DNA of 40,095 nt from Halobacteriales archaeon SW_10_68_16. Its GTDB lineage: Archaea > Halobacteriota > Halobacteria > Halobacteriales > Haloarculaceae. Positions 9,500-15,688 of this stretch are shown piece after piece. Location of the stretch: the NCBI GenBank assembly GCA_003023485.1, contig PXSG01000047.1, positions 8,478 through 48,572 on the forward strand. The letters run 5' to 3'. Below the pieces are notes generated by a model. It saw only the letters and a program-made list of their open reading frames with translations, searched no databases and was not told the origin of the DNA. Made by a program: the position numbers and the translations under genes. Each line of letters opens with the position of its first letter. Position 1 is the stretch's first letter.

Positions 9500-9768
9500 T
9501 GTACCAGTGCGTACACCCGTTTGCGCGCGTCGACAAAACTGTAGCGGGACTCGACCAGTCCGGCCTCGTCGAGGCGGTTGAGCGCGTACCGCACCGTCCG
9601 GTCGGGCAACAGCGACTCCTCGGCGAGTTCGCTCTGGGAGAGCGGGGACTCCAGCTCCAGGACCTTCGCGACGAGTTTGGCACTCGGCGGCAGTTCGCGG
9701 AGTCGTTCGTCGAATTCTCCCTCGTCTACCTGTTTACTCGTTCCAACTTCGCTCGTGTAGGTGCTCAT
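9496..9768 (-). CDS. Winged helix-turn-helix regulator, MarR/TrmB-like, 90 residues
   Basis: A one-domain DNA-binding protein. After an acidic N-terminus comes a typical winged helix: LPPSAKLVAKVLELESPLSQSELAEESLLPDRTVRYALNRLDEAGL (quoted in pieces: SPLSQSELAEE is helix 2, LLPDRTVRYALNRL the recognition helix) and a wing YSFVDARKRVYALVQ. It has no ligand domain. The gene overlaps the MBL-fold gene by four bases and has an AT-rich upstream region with a CCCTAAAGGG palindrome, so autoregulation is plausible. Small proteins of this type are widespread in haloarchaea; targets are unknown. Confidence 0.88.
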   Translation of the reverse strand: MSTYTSEVGTSKQVDEGEFDERLRELPPSAKLVAKVLELESPLSQSELAEESLLPDRTVRYALNRLDEAGLVESRYSFVDARKRVYALVQ

Positions 9769-9790
9769 ACGTGCGGTTCTTTTCCGGATT

Positions 9791-9800
9791 CCCTAAAGGG
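9791..9800. promoter_or_regulatory. Palindrome CCCTAAAGGG upstream of winged-helix gene
   Basis: The 10-base element has 4-base arms around AA. It lies 23-32 bases upstream of the regulator's ATG (9768), just downstream of an AT-rich stretch (ATATAG on the minus strand at about 9805-9810) that could be the TATA box. The position suits an operator. Function is inferred. Confidence 0.3.
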
Positions 9801-9919
9801 TTGGCTATATTTGTGACAATACAATACCCAGTGTTTATCGAGTATTATCGTCCTAATATGCGGTCCCGCCGTCTCCGGGAATGGCGACGCTTTTGTCGGG
9901 GCCGGCCCTCGCCGGAGGC

Positions 9920-10243
9920 ATGACCGAGACCCCCTTCGACGTGACGATACAGGTCGGCGAAGTGACCGAGGCCGAGCCGTTCCCCGAGGCGAACAAGCCA
10001 CAGCTCGTGAAGCTGTGGATCGACCTCGGCGAGGAGTCCGTCCAGTCGGCCGCCCAGTTGGGCTACCACCACGACCCCGCGGAACTGGTCGGCCGGCAGG
10101 TGCTGTGTGCGACGGACATCGGTTCGGTGCGCATCGCCGGGTTCAAGTCCGAGGCGCTGACGGTCGGTGTTCCCGGGAACGACGGCAATCCGGTGCTCGT
10201 CACACCCGACGAGGAGGTCCCGCTGGGCGGCGTGCTGTACTGA
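9920..10243 (+). CDS. csaA: CsaA-like tRNA-binding OB-fold protein
   Basis: A 107-residue stand-alone tRNA_bind domain, the fold found at the C-terminus of methionyl-tRNA synthetase and in CsaA/Arc1p. Matching segments are VTIQVGEVTEAEPFPEANKP, LVKLWIDLGEE followed by SVQSAAQL, the ELVGRQVL strand and GFKSEALTVGVPG with VLVTPDEEVPLGG at the C-terminus. Full-length CsaA proteins are about 110 residues, so it is complete. CsaA has been described as a protein-export-related chaperone and tRNA binder; which role applies in archaea is open. ATG 9920 was chosen because an earlier in-frame ATG at 9881 would add residues outside the family consensus. Confidence 0.9.
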   Translation: MTETPFDVTIQVGEVTEAEPFPEANKPQLVKLWIDLGEESVQSAAQLGYHHDPAELVGRQVLCATDIGSVRIAGFKSEALTVGVPGNDGNPVLVTPDEEVPLGGVLY

Positions 10244-10307
10244 TGCGACAACCGTTTGGGCCGCGGCGTCCGTAATCCCCACATGGGACGCGGGTGGCTC
10301 CGCATCG

Positions 10308-10315
10308 TAAATATA
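10308..10315 (+). promoter_or_regulatory. TATA box TAAATATA for the NYN gene
   Basis: An eight-base AT-only element in otherwise GC-rich DNA, 22-29 bases upstream of ATG 10337. This is the spacing expected when transcription starts at or beside the start codon. Confidence 0.6.
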
Positions 10316-10336
10316 CGCCCCGTCCGAACCGGGTGT

Positions 10337-10783
10337 ATGGGTCTGCTGGACGCGTTCCGGGACAGCAGTCGACGCCGGGCCGGCGTGTTCGTCGACGGCC
10401 CGAACGTCCTCCGCGAGGAGTTCGACGTCGACCTGGACGTGGTCCGGGACGTCGCCGCCGACGAGGGGCAGGTCGCGCTGGCGCGCCTGTATCTCGACGA
10501 ACACGCCCCGCCGGAACTCGTCCAGGCCGCCGAAGCACGGGGGTTCGAGGTCGTGACCACCAGCGGCGACGTGGACGTCCGCCTTGCTGTCGACGCGACC
10601 GCCGCGGCCACGGACGGCACCATCGACGTGCTCGTGGTCGTCTCCCGGGACACCGACTTCAAGCCCGTCCTGGAGCGGGCCGCAGCGGCGGGGGTCGAGA
10701 CAGTAGCCGTCGCGCCGGGTTCGTACGGCCGCTCGGACGCCCTCCGGAACGCCGCCCAGCGCGCGCTGACCTTGGAGGAATGA
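10337..10783 (+). CDS. NYN-domain putative ribonuclease (TIGR00288/DUF88-like)
   Basis: A 148-residue PIN-like NYN protein. Acidic active-site residues are seen in GVFVDGPNVLREEF (N-terminal Asp and Asn), GDVDVRLAVDATAA and VVVSRDTDFKPVLERA, with a C-terminal GSYGRSDALRNAA. These match the archaeal family often annotated TIGR00288. NYN proteins are predicted metal-dependent RNases; the substrate is not known. An in-frame ATG at 10256 exists, but the TATA box at 10308-10315 lies between, so the start at 10337 is preferred and the message is probably leaderless. Confidence 0.9.
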   Translation: MGLLDAFRDSSRRRAGVFVDGPNVLREEFDVDLDVVRDVAADEGQVALARLYLDEHAPPELVQAAEARGFEVVTTSGDVDVRLAVDATAAATDGTIDVLVVVSRDTDFKPVLERAAAAGVETVAVAPGSYGRSDALRNAAQRALTLEE

Positions 10784-10832
10784 GTGTGGCTTAGAGACAC
10801 CTTTTTTCGCGTGGCCCGCACACACTGGGGCG

Positions 10833-12158
10833 ATGAGTAGCGGAGAACCGGCGGACGTGACCGCCGTCAGCAGGGGCACAGTCAGCGAGTACCTCGGCGA
10901 GATGGGACCGACCTGGGTCGCGGGCGCCATCGCGGCCGGCCCGGCGACCATCGCCAGCCTCGTCACCGCGGGGGCGCTTTTCGGCTACGACCTGCTGTGG
11001 GTGGTCGTCCTCTCGGCGGGCGCCGGCGCGCTCGCCCAGTACCTCGCGATGCGCCTGGGACTCCTGACCGAGAACGGCATCGTCGCCGTCGTCGAGGAGC
11101 ACCTCGGCGAGTACTGGGCGTGGCTACTGGTCGCCGATGTCGTGCTGGCTGCGGGCGTCGCCCAGCTGGTCATCATGAAGACCGTCGCCACCGTCTCGGG
11201 GACCATCACCGGCATCGATGCGCGTATCTGGGGCGTCGTCTGGGCCGTCGTCCTCGCGGCGGGGCTGGCCGGCCGCGGCTACCGCTTCATCGAACTCGCG
11301 GCGAAGGTCCTGGTCGTGGCCGTCGTCGTCGCCTTCCTGGCCAGCCTCGCGGTCGTGCCAGTCGACCCTGGCGCGGCTGCGGGGGGTCTCGTCCCCTCGG
11401 TCCCGCAGGGCGGCGCCATCGTCGCGGCTGGCATCTTCGGCGGTGCGGTCCATATCACGCTCATCACGATGCAGTCCTACACGATGCGCGCCCGCGAGTG
11501 GACCAGCGAGGAGTACGGCCTCGCGACCTTCGACGTCGGCGCCTCGATGCTCGCGGCCTTCGGCGTCTACAGCCTCGCCATCTTCCTCGTGACGGCGAGC
11601 GTGCTCGAATCGGGCGATCTCACCCCGGTCGCGGCGGGGGAGGCACTCGGCCCCCTTGTCGGCCCGAGTGCGAAGTGGCTCTTCTTGCTCGGCCTCTGGG
11701 GCGCGGCCGTCTCGACGCTCGGGGGCAACACCGTCGTCCCGCCGTACCTCCTCGCGGACAAACTCGACTGGGGGATCTCCATCGCGGACGACCGCTACCG
11801 AGGGCTGGTCGTGGCCGTCGCGCTCCTCTCGGCGCCCGGCGCGTTCATCCCCGGCGCCGTCATCGGGCAGCTGGTGCTCGTCCTCGCTCTCGGCACCGTC
11901 GGGACGCCGTTCGCAATCGCGGTCGTCCTCTACCTGCTGAACTCCGGGGCGGTGCCCGAGTCCAATTCGACGCTCGCGAACCTCGGCGGCCTCGCCCTGC
12001 TCGCCGTTACGGGGGGGCTGGCCGCGAACTTCGTCCGCGAGCAGGTCGGCGCCGGCCTCACGCCCCTCTCGGGAGTCGTGCTCGCTGTAGCCGTGGTCAT
12101 CCTGCTCGCGACGCTCGGGTTGCTCGTGAAGTTCGGCCGGGCAGCAGCGGCAAAATAA
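10833..12158 (+). CDS. Nramp-related metal transporter without DPGN/MPHN motifs
   Basis: A 441-residue protein with about eleven membrane segments and the overall Nramp (MntH) pattern: IAAGPATIASLVTAGALFGYDLLW in TM1, and a TM6 region with HITLITMQSYTMRAREW. In canonical Nramp, TM1 holds DPGN and TM6 MPHN, which bind the metal. Here the equivalent positions read GPAT (residues 36-39) and AVHI (205-208). Asp, Asn and Met ligands are thus replaced. Family fold is clear; transport of Mn/Fe is doubtful, and another ion, possibly Mg2+ as in Nramp-related Mg transporters, is an inference. A T-rich box (CCTTTTTTCG, about 10800-10809) is 24-33 bases upstream of ATG 10833. Confidence 0.85.
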   Translation: MSSGEPADVTAVSRGTVSEYLGEMGPTWVAGAIAAGPATIASLVTAGALFGYDLLWVVVLSAGAGALAQYLAMRLGLLTENGIVAVVEEHLGEYWAWLLVADVVLAAGVAQLVIMKTVATVSGTITGIDARIWGVVWAVVLAAGLAGRGYRFIELAAKVLVVAVVVAFLASLAVVPVDPGAAAGGLVPSVPQGGAIVAAGIFGGAVHITLITMQSYTMRAREWTSEEYGLATFDVGASMLAAFGVYSLAIFLVTASVLESGDLTPVAAGEALGPLVGPSAKWLFLLGLWGAAVSTLGGNTVVPPYLLADKLDWGISIADDRYRGLVVAVALLSAPGAFIPGAVIGQLVLVLALGTVGTPFAIAVVLYLLNSGAVPESNSTLANLGGLALLAVTGGLAANFVREQVGAGLTPLSGVVLAVAVVILLATLGLLVKFGRAAAAK

Positions 12159-12224
12159 CTACTGCCATCCACAGCGTCTGAGCGGATGGGTATGTGGCCC
12201 AGTGTGAACTACCCCTGCCTACTC

Positions 12225-12239
12225 GCCGCCGTTGGCGGC
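12225..12239. repeat. Hairpin GCCGCC-GTT-GGCGGC in the tnpB tail
   Basis: Six-base perfect arms (12225-12230, 12234-12239) with a 3-base loop, immediately before the tnpB stop codon. Confidence 0.6.
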
Positions 12240-12278
12240 TCTTTCGAGAGTCCGCGAGAAAGAATGTTCCAGGCCGTC

Positions 12279-12301
12279 GCAAAATCGCGACGCGATTTTG
12301 C
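12279..12301. repeat. Near-perfect palindrome with 11-base arms in the tnpB tail
   Basis: GCAAAATCGCG (12279-12289), one loop base, CGCGATTTTGC (12291-12301). The stem is translated in frame as part of the tnpB tail (SKIASRF), so the hairpin appears to be inserted in or superimposed on coding sequence. Confidence 0.75.
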
Positions 12302-12305
12302 TGCC

Positions 12306-12324
12306 CGTCAGACGGAGTCTGACG
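12306..12324. repeat. Hairpin with 8-base arms in the tnpB tail
   Basis: CGTCAGAC (12306-12313), loop GGA, GTCTGACG (12317-12324). It lies four bases from the 11-base palindrome, so a tandem array of stem-loops forms. Confidence 0.7.
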
Positions 12325-12510
12325 ACCGCGTTTGCATCTCTGTCCGCTTCGAAGCCGCAGGCCGGACAGGAATGCTCACGCACCCACAGCGGTTTGTCAG
12401 TTTCGACGCCACAGGACGCGCATTCTTTGGTCGAACTTGGTTTCCTCTCCCGGTTGGCATAGAGTGTTACTCGGCCTGTTGCCCAAGATGTACCGCGTAT
12501 GCAGCGTTGC

Positions 12511-12831
12511 CTATCCGATCACGAGAGTCACGAGGAGCGCAGCACACCCTGCCGCGATCAGACAGAGGCCAAGTGTTCCGACTGCATAGAGAGTCGCTCG
12601 CAGTCGGTCACCAGTTTCCCACAACCGGACAGTTTCGAACGAAAACGAAGAATAGGTTGTGAATGAGCCGCACGCACCGACACCGACGAAGAGCACGACC
12701 TCGTTACTCGTCCCCAAGAACGTCACGAGTCCCAACACGAAACTGCCGATGACATTCACGACAAGCGTCGCAAAGTCTACTTCTCCGATTTCCCGTATTA
12801 CGGTTACGAATCTGTCTGGCAGTTCATGAAT
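12511..12831 (-). pseudogene. crcB: 5'-truncated crcB (fluoride exporter)
   Basis: The open frame 12511-12831 encodes [17 protein letters not shown], then [18 protein letters not shown], the [17 protein letters not shown] motif and a final membrane helix. These correspond to TM2-TM4 of CrcB/Fluc, a small four-helix fluoride channel that works as a dimer. The first helix and start codon are missing: a stop (12832-12834) precedes the frame. The only in-frame starts would be internal, such as GTG 12759, which removes more of the channel. Codon use and GC are unlike the neighbours. It ends 30 bases before the tnpB remnant on the same strand. Probably a dead copy. Confidence 0.75.
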
Positions 12832-12900
12832 TTACCCAGTGCTGCATAGAGCCTCTATCTCTTGCACGTCAGCCTCAAAATATAGGAGCCACGCAGACAG

Positions 12901-13719
12901 TCAGGCCAGCCGCCGGACGAGGCGGTACGCGGCGTCGCGGGCCCGATCCGGAAGAAAGCGGCTGTACAGCAGGTACGTCGCCGCGCGGCCCACCGGGTAC
13001 CTGGGGTCCGGATCGGACACGCAGGCAGCGTCGTGGATGACTGCCGCGACGTCCTCCGGGGGGACGGCGATGGGCGCGTCGCCGGCGAACAGGCCCGCGT
13101 CCTGGATGAGGTCGTAGAGCCACTCGTACTCGGGGCGGCGTTCGAGCCCCTCGTCGAGTTCCTCCTCCATGCGGTCCCGGAACCCGGTCTGAACGGGGCC
13201 GGGTTCGACCAGCACCACGTCGACGCCGAAGCGGTCGATTTCCCCGCGGAGCGCGTCGCTCATCGCCTCCACGGCGAACTTCGAGGCGCTGTAGGCGCCC
13301 CCGCCCGGCGTGACGACCCGCCCCGCGACACTGGTGACGTTGACGATGGTTCCCTCCTCGCGGTCGCGCATGTGGGGCAACACGGCCCGCGTCAGGCGGT
13401 GGGGGCCGTAGACGTTGACGTCGAACTGCCGGTGGAGTTCGTCGGTGGGGACGTCCTCCAGCGGGCCGTACTGGCCGTAGCCGGCGTTGTTGACCAGACA
13501 GTCCAGCCGTCCCTCCTCCTCGATGGCACGGTCGACGACGCGGTCGATATCCGCGCCGCTGGTGACGTCCAGTTCGTCGGTCCGACAGTCCAGGTCCGCG
13601 ATGTCGCCCTCCTCGCGTGCCGTCGCGTAGACCGTCCAGCCGTCGTCGACGAAGTGGCGAGCCGTCGACTGCCCGATCCCCGAGGAACAGCCGGTGATGA
13701 GGGCCGTCTCGTCGGTCAT
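12901..13719 (-). CDS. Short-chain dehydrogenase/reductase
   Basis: A 272-residue classical SDR. The cofactor motif is TGCSSGIGQS, near the N-terminus; the NNAG motif is in CLVNNAGYGQYG. The catalytic Ser is in VTSVAGRV and the YSASK motif is in GAYSASKFAVEAM. The segment ATAREEGDIADL after beta-2 lacks a clear Asp at the cofactor-discriminating position, so NAD/NADP preference is not read with confidence. The family (SDR with GYGQYGPLEDV) acts on sterol-like or lipid alcohols in other organisms; the substrate is unknown here. A TATA box (GCTTATATGA on the minus strand, 13741-13750) lies 22-31 bases upstream of ATG 13719, giving a leaderless message. Downstream is the tnpB/crcB scar. Confidence 0.93.
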   Translation of the reverse strand: MTDETALITGCSSGIGQSTARHFVDDGWTVYATAREEGDIADLDCRTDELDVTSGADIDRVVDRAIEEEGRLDCLVNNAGYGQYGPLEDVPTDELHRQFDVNVYGPHRLTRAVLPHMRDREEGTIVNVTSVAGRVVTPGGGAYSASKFAVEAMSDALRGEIDRFGVDVVLVEPGPVQTGFRDRMEEELDEGLERRPEYEWLYDLIQDAGLFAGDAPIAVPPEDVAAVIHDAACVSDPDPRYPVGRAATYLLYSRFLPDRARDAAYRLVRRLA

Positions 13720-13740
13720 GCTCGGGACGACGGCGCCCGC

Positions 13741-13750
13741 TCATATAAGC
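13741..13750 (-). promoter_or_regulatory. TATA box for the SDR gene
   Basis: GCTTATATGA on the minus strand, centred about 26 bases upstream of ATG 13719, in otherwise GC-rich sequence. Confidence 0.6.
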
Positions 13751-13768
13751 CCCGCCGATGACTCCCGG

Positions 13769-14566
13769 CTACCCCTCGCGCTTGACCTCGTCGGCGTAGG
13801 TGTCCGCGAGCCGGGTGGGTTCGGGGAGTTTGTAGCCCGAGGCGGCCCGCAACGCGATGTCGGCGGCCGTCTGTGCGCTCACGCGGTGACCCGGGCTCAC
13901 GTAGACGGGGTTGACGTGCCGGTCGCCCGAGTCGAACTGACGGGTCTGGACTGCGTAGCCGATGATAGTCCCGTCGGGTGCTGTCACGTCGCCGTCGGCC
14001 TCGATAGCGACTCGCGTGCCCTCGGGGAGTGGCTCGTCGAGCGACTCGCGGGGCCGGCCACACAGCAGGCTCTTGGCGACCCCAATCGCGGGGACGTCGA
14101 CCGTGACGCCGATGTGGGTCGCCAGGCCGGCCTCCCGGAAGTGGATGCGACCGCTCCCGTCGACGACGAGCAGGTCGGGCTCACAGTCCAGGTTCGCGAG
14201 TGCCGAGAGGATAGCCCCGCCCTCCCGGAAACTCAGCAGTCCCGGGATGTAGGGAATCTCGACCGGTTCGACGGCGTGGGTGCGCTCGACGACCTGGCCG
14301 CCGCGCGTGACCACGACGGCACTGACCGCCTCCTCGTCGCGGAAGGCCTGGTCGACTCCGGCTATGAGCGGTCCGTGCTGGTCGGTCCCCAGTGTCGTCT
14401 GTTCGGGAGTGGTAGTGGCCTCCCCGGTGTCGGCGTCGAGACGCGAGGGGTCCAACGCCAGGTCGTCGGCGAAGACGGCCGCCTCGGCGATGTCGTGCTG
14501 GACCGCCTCCATCTCCTTGCGGGACAGCGAGGGGTCGGGAACGAACGCGGGACGGACGACGTCCAT
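13769..14566 (-). CDS. nfi: Endonuclease V (deoxyinosine repair)
   Basis: A 265-residue protein of the Nfi family, which cuts the second phosphodiester bond 3' to deoxyinosine. Recognisable motifs: AGVDQAFRDEEAVSAVVV (first catalytic Asp), PYIPGLLSFREGGAILSAL (the PYIP substrate-binding wedge), then DLLVVDGSGRIHFREAGLAT and IGVTVDVPAIGVAKSLLCG. ATG 14566 gives MDVVRPAFVPDPSLSRKEM, matching the family start, and follows the rhomboid stop by one base (TGAAATG), so the two form an operon. Bacterial Nfi is about 225 residues; the additional length is in an acidic insertion after DLALDPSRLDADTGEA. Confidence 0.95.
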   Translation of the reverse strand: MDVVRPAFVPDPSLSRKEMEAVQHDIAEAAVFADDLALDPSRLDADTGEATTTPEQTTLGTDQHGPLIAGVDQAFRDEEAVSAVVVTRGGQVVERTHAVEPVEIPYIPGLLSFREGGAILSALANLDCEPDLLVVDGSGRIHFREAGLATHIGVTVDVPAIGVAKSLLCGRPRESLDEPLPEGTRVAIEADGDVTAPDGTIIGYAVQTRQFDSGDRHVNPVYVSPGHRVSAQTAADIALRAASGYKLPEPTRLADTYADEVKREG

Positions 14567-14567
14567 T

Positions 14568-15548
14568 TCAGAACGGACCACGGCGACGTCCGCCACCGGG
14601 ACCGCCAGGACCGCCTGGTCCCCCTGGGCCACCGGGACCGCCGGGGCCAGCACCGAACTGGAACTGGTCGGGCAGGCGGACGCGGTCCTTGACGTGCTGG
14701 CCGTACGCCAGGCCGATCACGAGGCCGATGAGGTGGGCCGCGTCGGCGACGTTGCCGCCCGTGAGGCCGCCGCCGGGGCTGAGGACGCCGAGGATGCTGA
14801 CGAGGCCGTAGCCGATGGTCAGGACCCACAGCGGGATGGGGAGAATGAAGTAGAGGTACACCCGGAGGCTGGGGTTCAGGATGGTGAGCACGCCCATGAT
14901 GGCGAGGCCGGCGCCGCTTGCGCCGAGTACGCCCGCGCCGCCACCCTGGAACGCCTGGATGGCCACCTGGCCCAGGCCGGCGAGCGCGCCGCTGATCAGG
15001 AAGAGGTAGGCGAACTCCCGCGAGCCGACGTAGTCCTCGACCAGCCGGCCGAAGAAGTAGATGACGATGCTGTTGAACGCGATGTGGAAGAAGTTGGCCG
15101 GCGAGTGGGCGAACACCGAGGTGACCCACGTCCAGACGAACTCCGGATGCTGGGACGAGAGGACGAAGATGGCCTGCCATGTCGAATCCCGGGCGAACAG
15201 GGCGGGGTTGAACGACCCCGACACCGCGAATCCGACGAGGAACTCCAGCAGGAAGGTCACCCACATCAGCCCGAGGAAGGTGTAGGTCATGTTCCCCCGG
15301 AAGTACGCCAGCGGGCCGCCGACACCACGTTCGAGGCCGAGTCTGGCCGCGAGGCCGCCCGAGCCCCCGCCCGTCTGGACCGAATCGTCGAACCCGCTGT
15401 CGAAAACTGGCCCCGAGTCGCTCCAGTCGTCCAGCCCCGTGCAGTCGTGGGACTCGGGCAGCCGGTGCTCGGAACAGTGGGTCCCGCCACAGTGCCGACA
15501 GTGGTACGGCATACTCACCTCCTCCCCGCACACGTCACACTTCGACAT
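14568..15548 (-). CDS. Rhomboid intramembrane serine protease with N-terminal AN1 zinc finger
   Basis: Start ATG 15548 gives MSKCDVCGEEVSMPYHCRHC, an AN1-type zinc finger (Cys/His to about residue 36). A linker rich in Gly, Ser and Asp follows, then six or more membrane helices. Rhomboid landmarks are HSPANFFHIAFNS in TM2, the nucleophile Ser211 in VLGASGAG and the catalytic His272 in ADAAHLIGLVIG. Rhomboids cleave membrane-spanning substrates; haloarchaeal AN1-rhomboids are a known arrangement. The protein ends in six Pro-Gly-Gly units and RRRGPF. It is followed within two bases by nfi. Confidence 0.93.
   Translation of the reverse strand: MSKCDVCGEEVSMPYHCRHCGGTHCSEHRLPESHDCTGLDDWSDSGPVFDSGFDDSVQTGGGSGGLAARLGLERGVGGPLAYFRGNMTYTFLGLMWVTFLLEFLVGFAVSGSFNPALFARDSTWQAIFVLSSQHPEFVWTWVTSVFAHSPANFFHIAFNSIVIYFFGRLVEDYVGSREFAYLFLISGALAGLGQVAIQAFQGGGAGVLGASGAGLAIMGVLTILNPSLRVYLYFILPIPLWVLTIGYGLVSILGVLSPGGGLTGGNVADAAHLIGLVIGLAYGQHVKDRVRLPDQFQFGAGPGGPGGPGGPGGPGGPGGGRRRGPF
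14589..14645 (-). repeat. Pro-Gly-Gly repeat encoding the rhomboid tail
   Basis: Six in-frame Pro-Gly-Gly codon triplets (9-base period) sit just before the last six codons of the rhomboid gene. The third bases vary between units, so the repeat is not a recent exact expansion. Such tracts are prone to length change and assembly error. Confidence 0.8.
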
Positions 15549-15688
15549 TGCCGGTCGTAGGGGTGGCCCCCGCAAAGGGATTGTGCTTGCGGGCGCACCC
15601 GTCGCGGAGACGCGCCAGGGGAGTCGCGCCACGGTAACGCCCCGGCGAGACGGGCAACCTTTAGACGCCGACGTTCCAACGCGCAATC

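Larger units (their letters stand above)
12219..12480 (-). pseudogene. tnpB: C-terminal remnant of IS1341-type tnpB (RNA-guided nuclease/transposon accessory)
   Basis: On the minus strand the frame from about 12480 to TAG 12219-12221 reads ANRERKPSSTKECASCG, then a CPACGFEADRDANA block. These are the treble-clef zinc ribbon (CASC...CPAC) and the last RuvC motif (DRDxNA) of TnpB. The N-terminal ~300 residues, including the first catalytic Asp, are absent, and no start is present. The tail after DRDANA is unusual because it is encoded by three stem-loops (see repeat entries). No terminal IS200/IS605 ends were identified. The surrounding DNA is clearly less GC-rich than its flanks, supporting horizontal origin. 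Confidence 0.75.

Noticed and set aside
12279..12324. Paired hairpins as a transcription terminator for the Nramp gene
   Set aside because: They lie 120 bases beyond the Nramp stop, lack a following T-run in that direction, and fall in frame within the tnpB tail.
12186..12662. 158-codon plus-strand frame in the low-GC island
   Set aside because: Its sequence is antisense to the tnpB zinc ribbon and crcB helices, both of which are recognisable protein families on the minus strand.
14589..14645. Short-period repeat considered as a minisatellite or CRISPR-like array
   Set aside because: It is an in-frame Pro-Gly-Gly coding repeat with variable third bases and no spacers.
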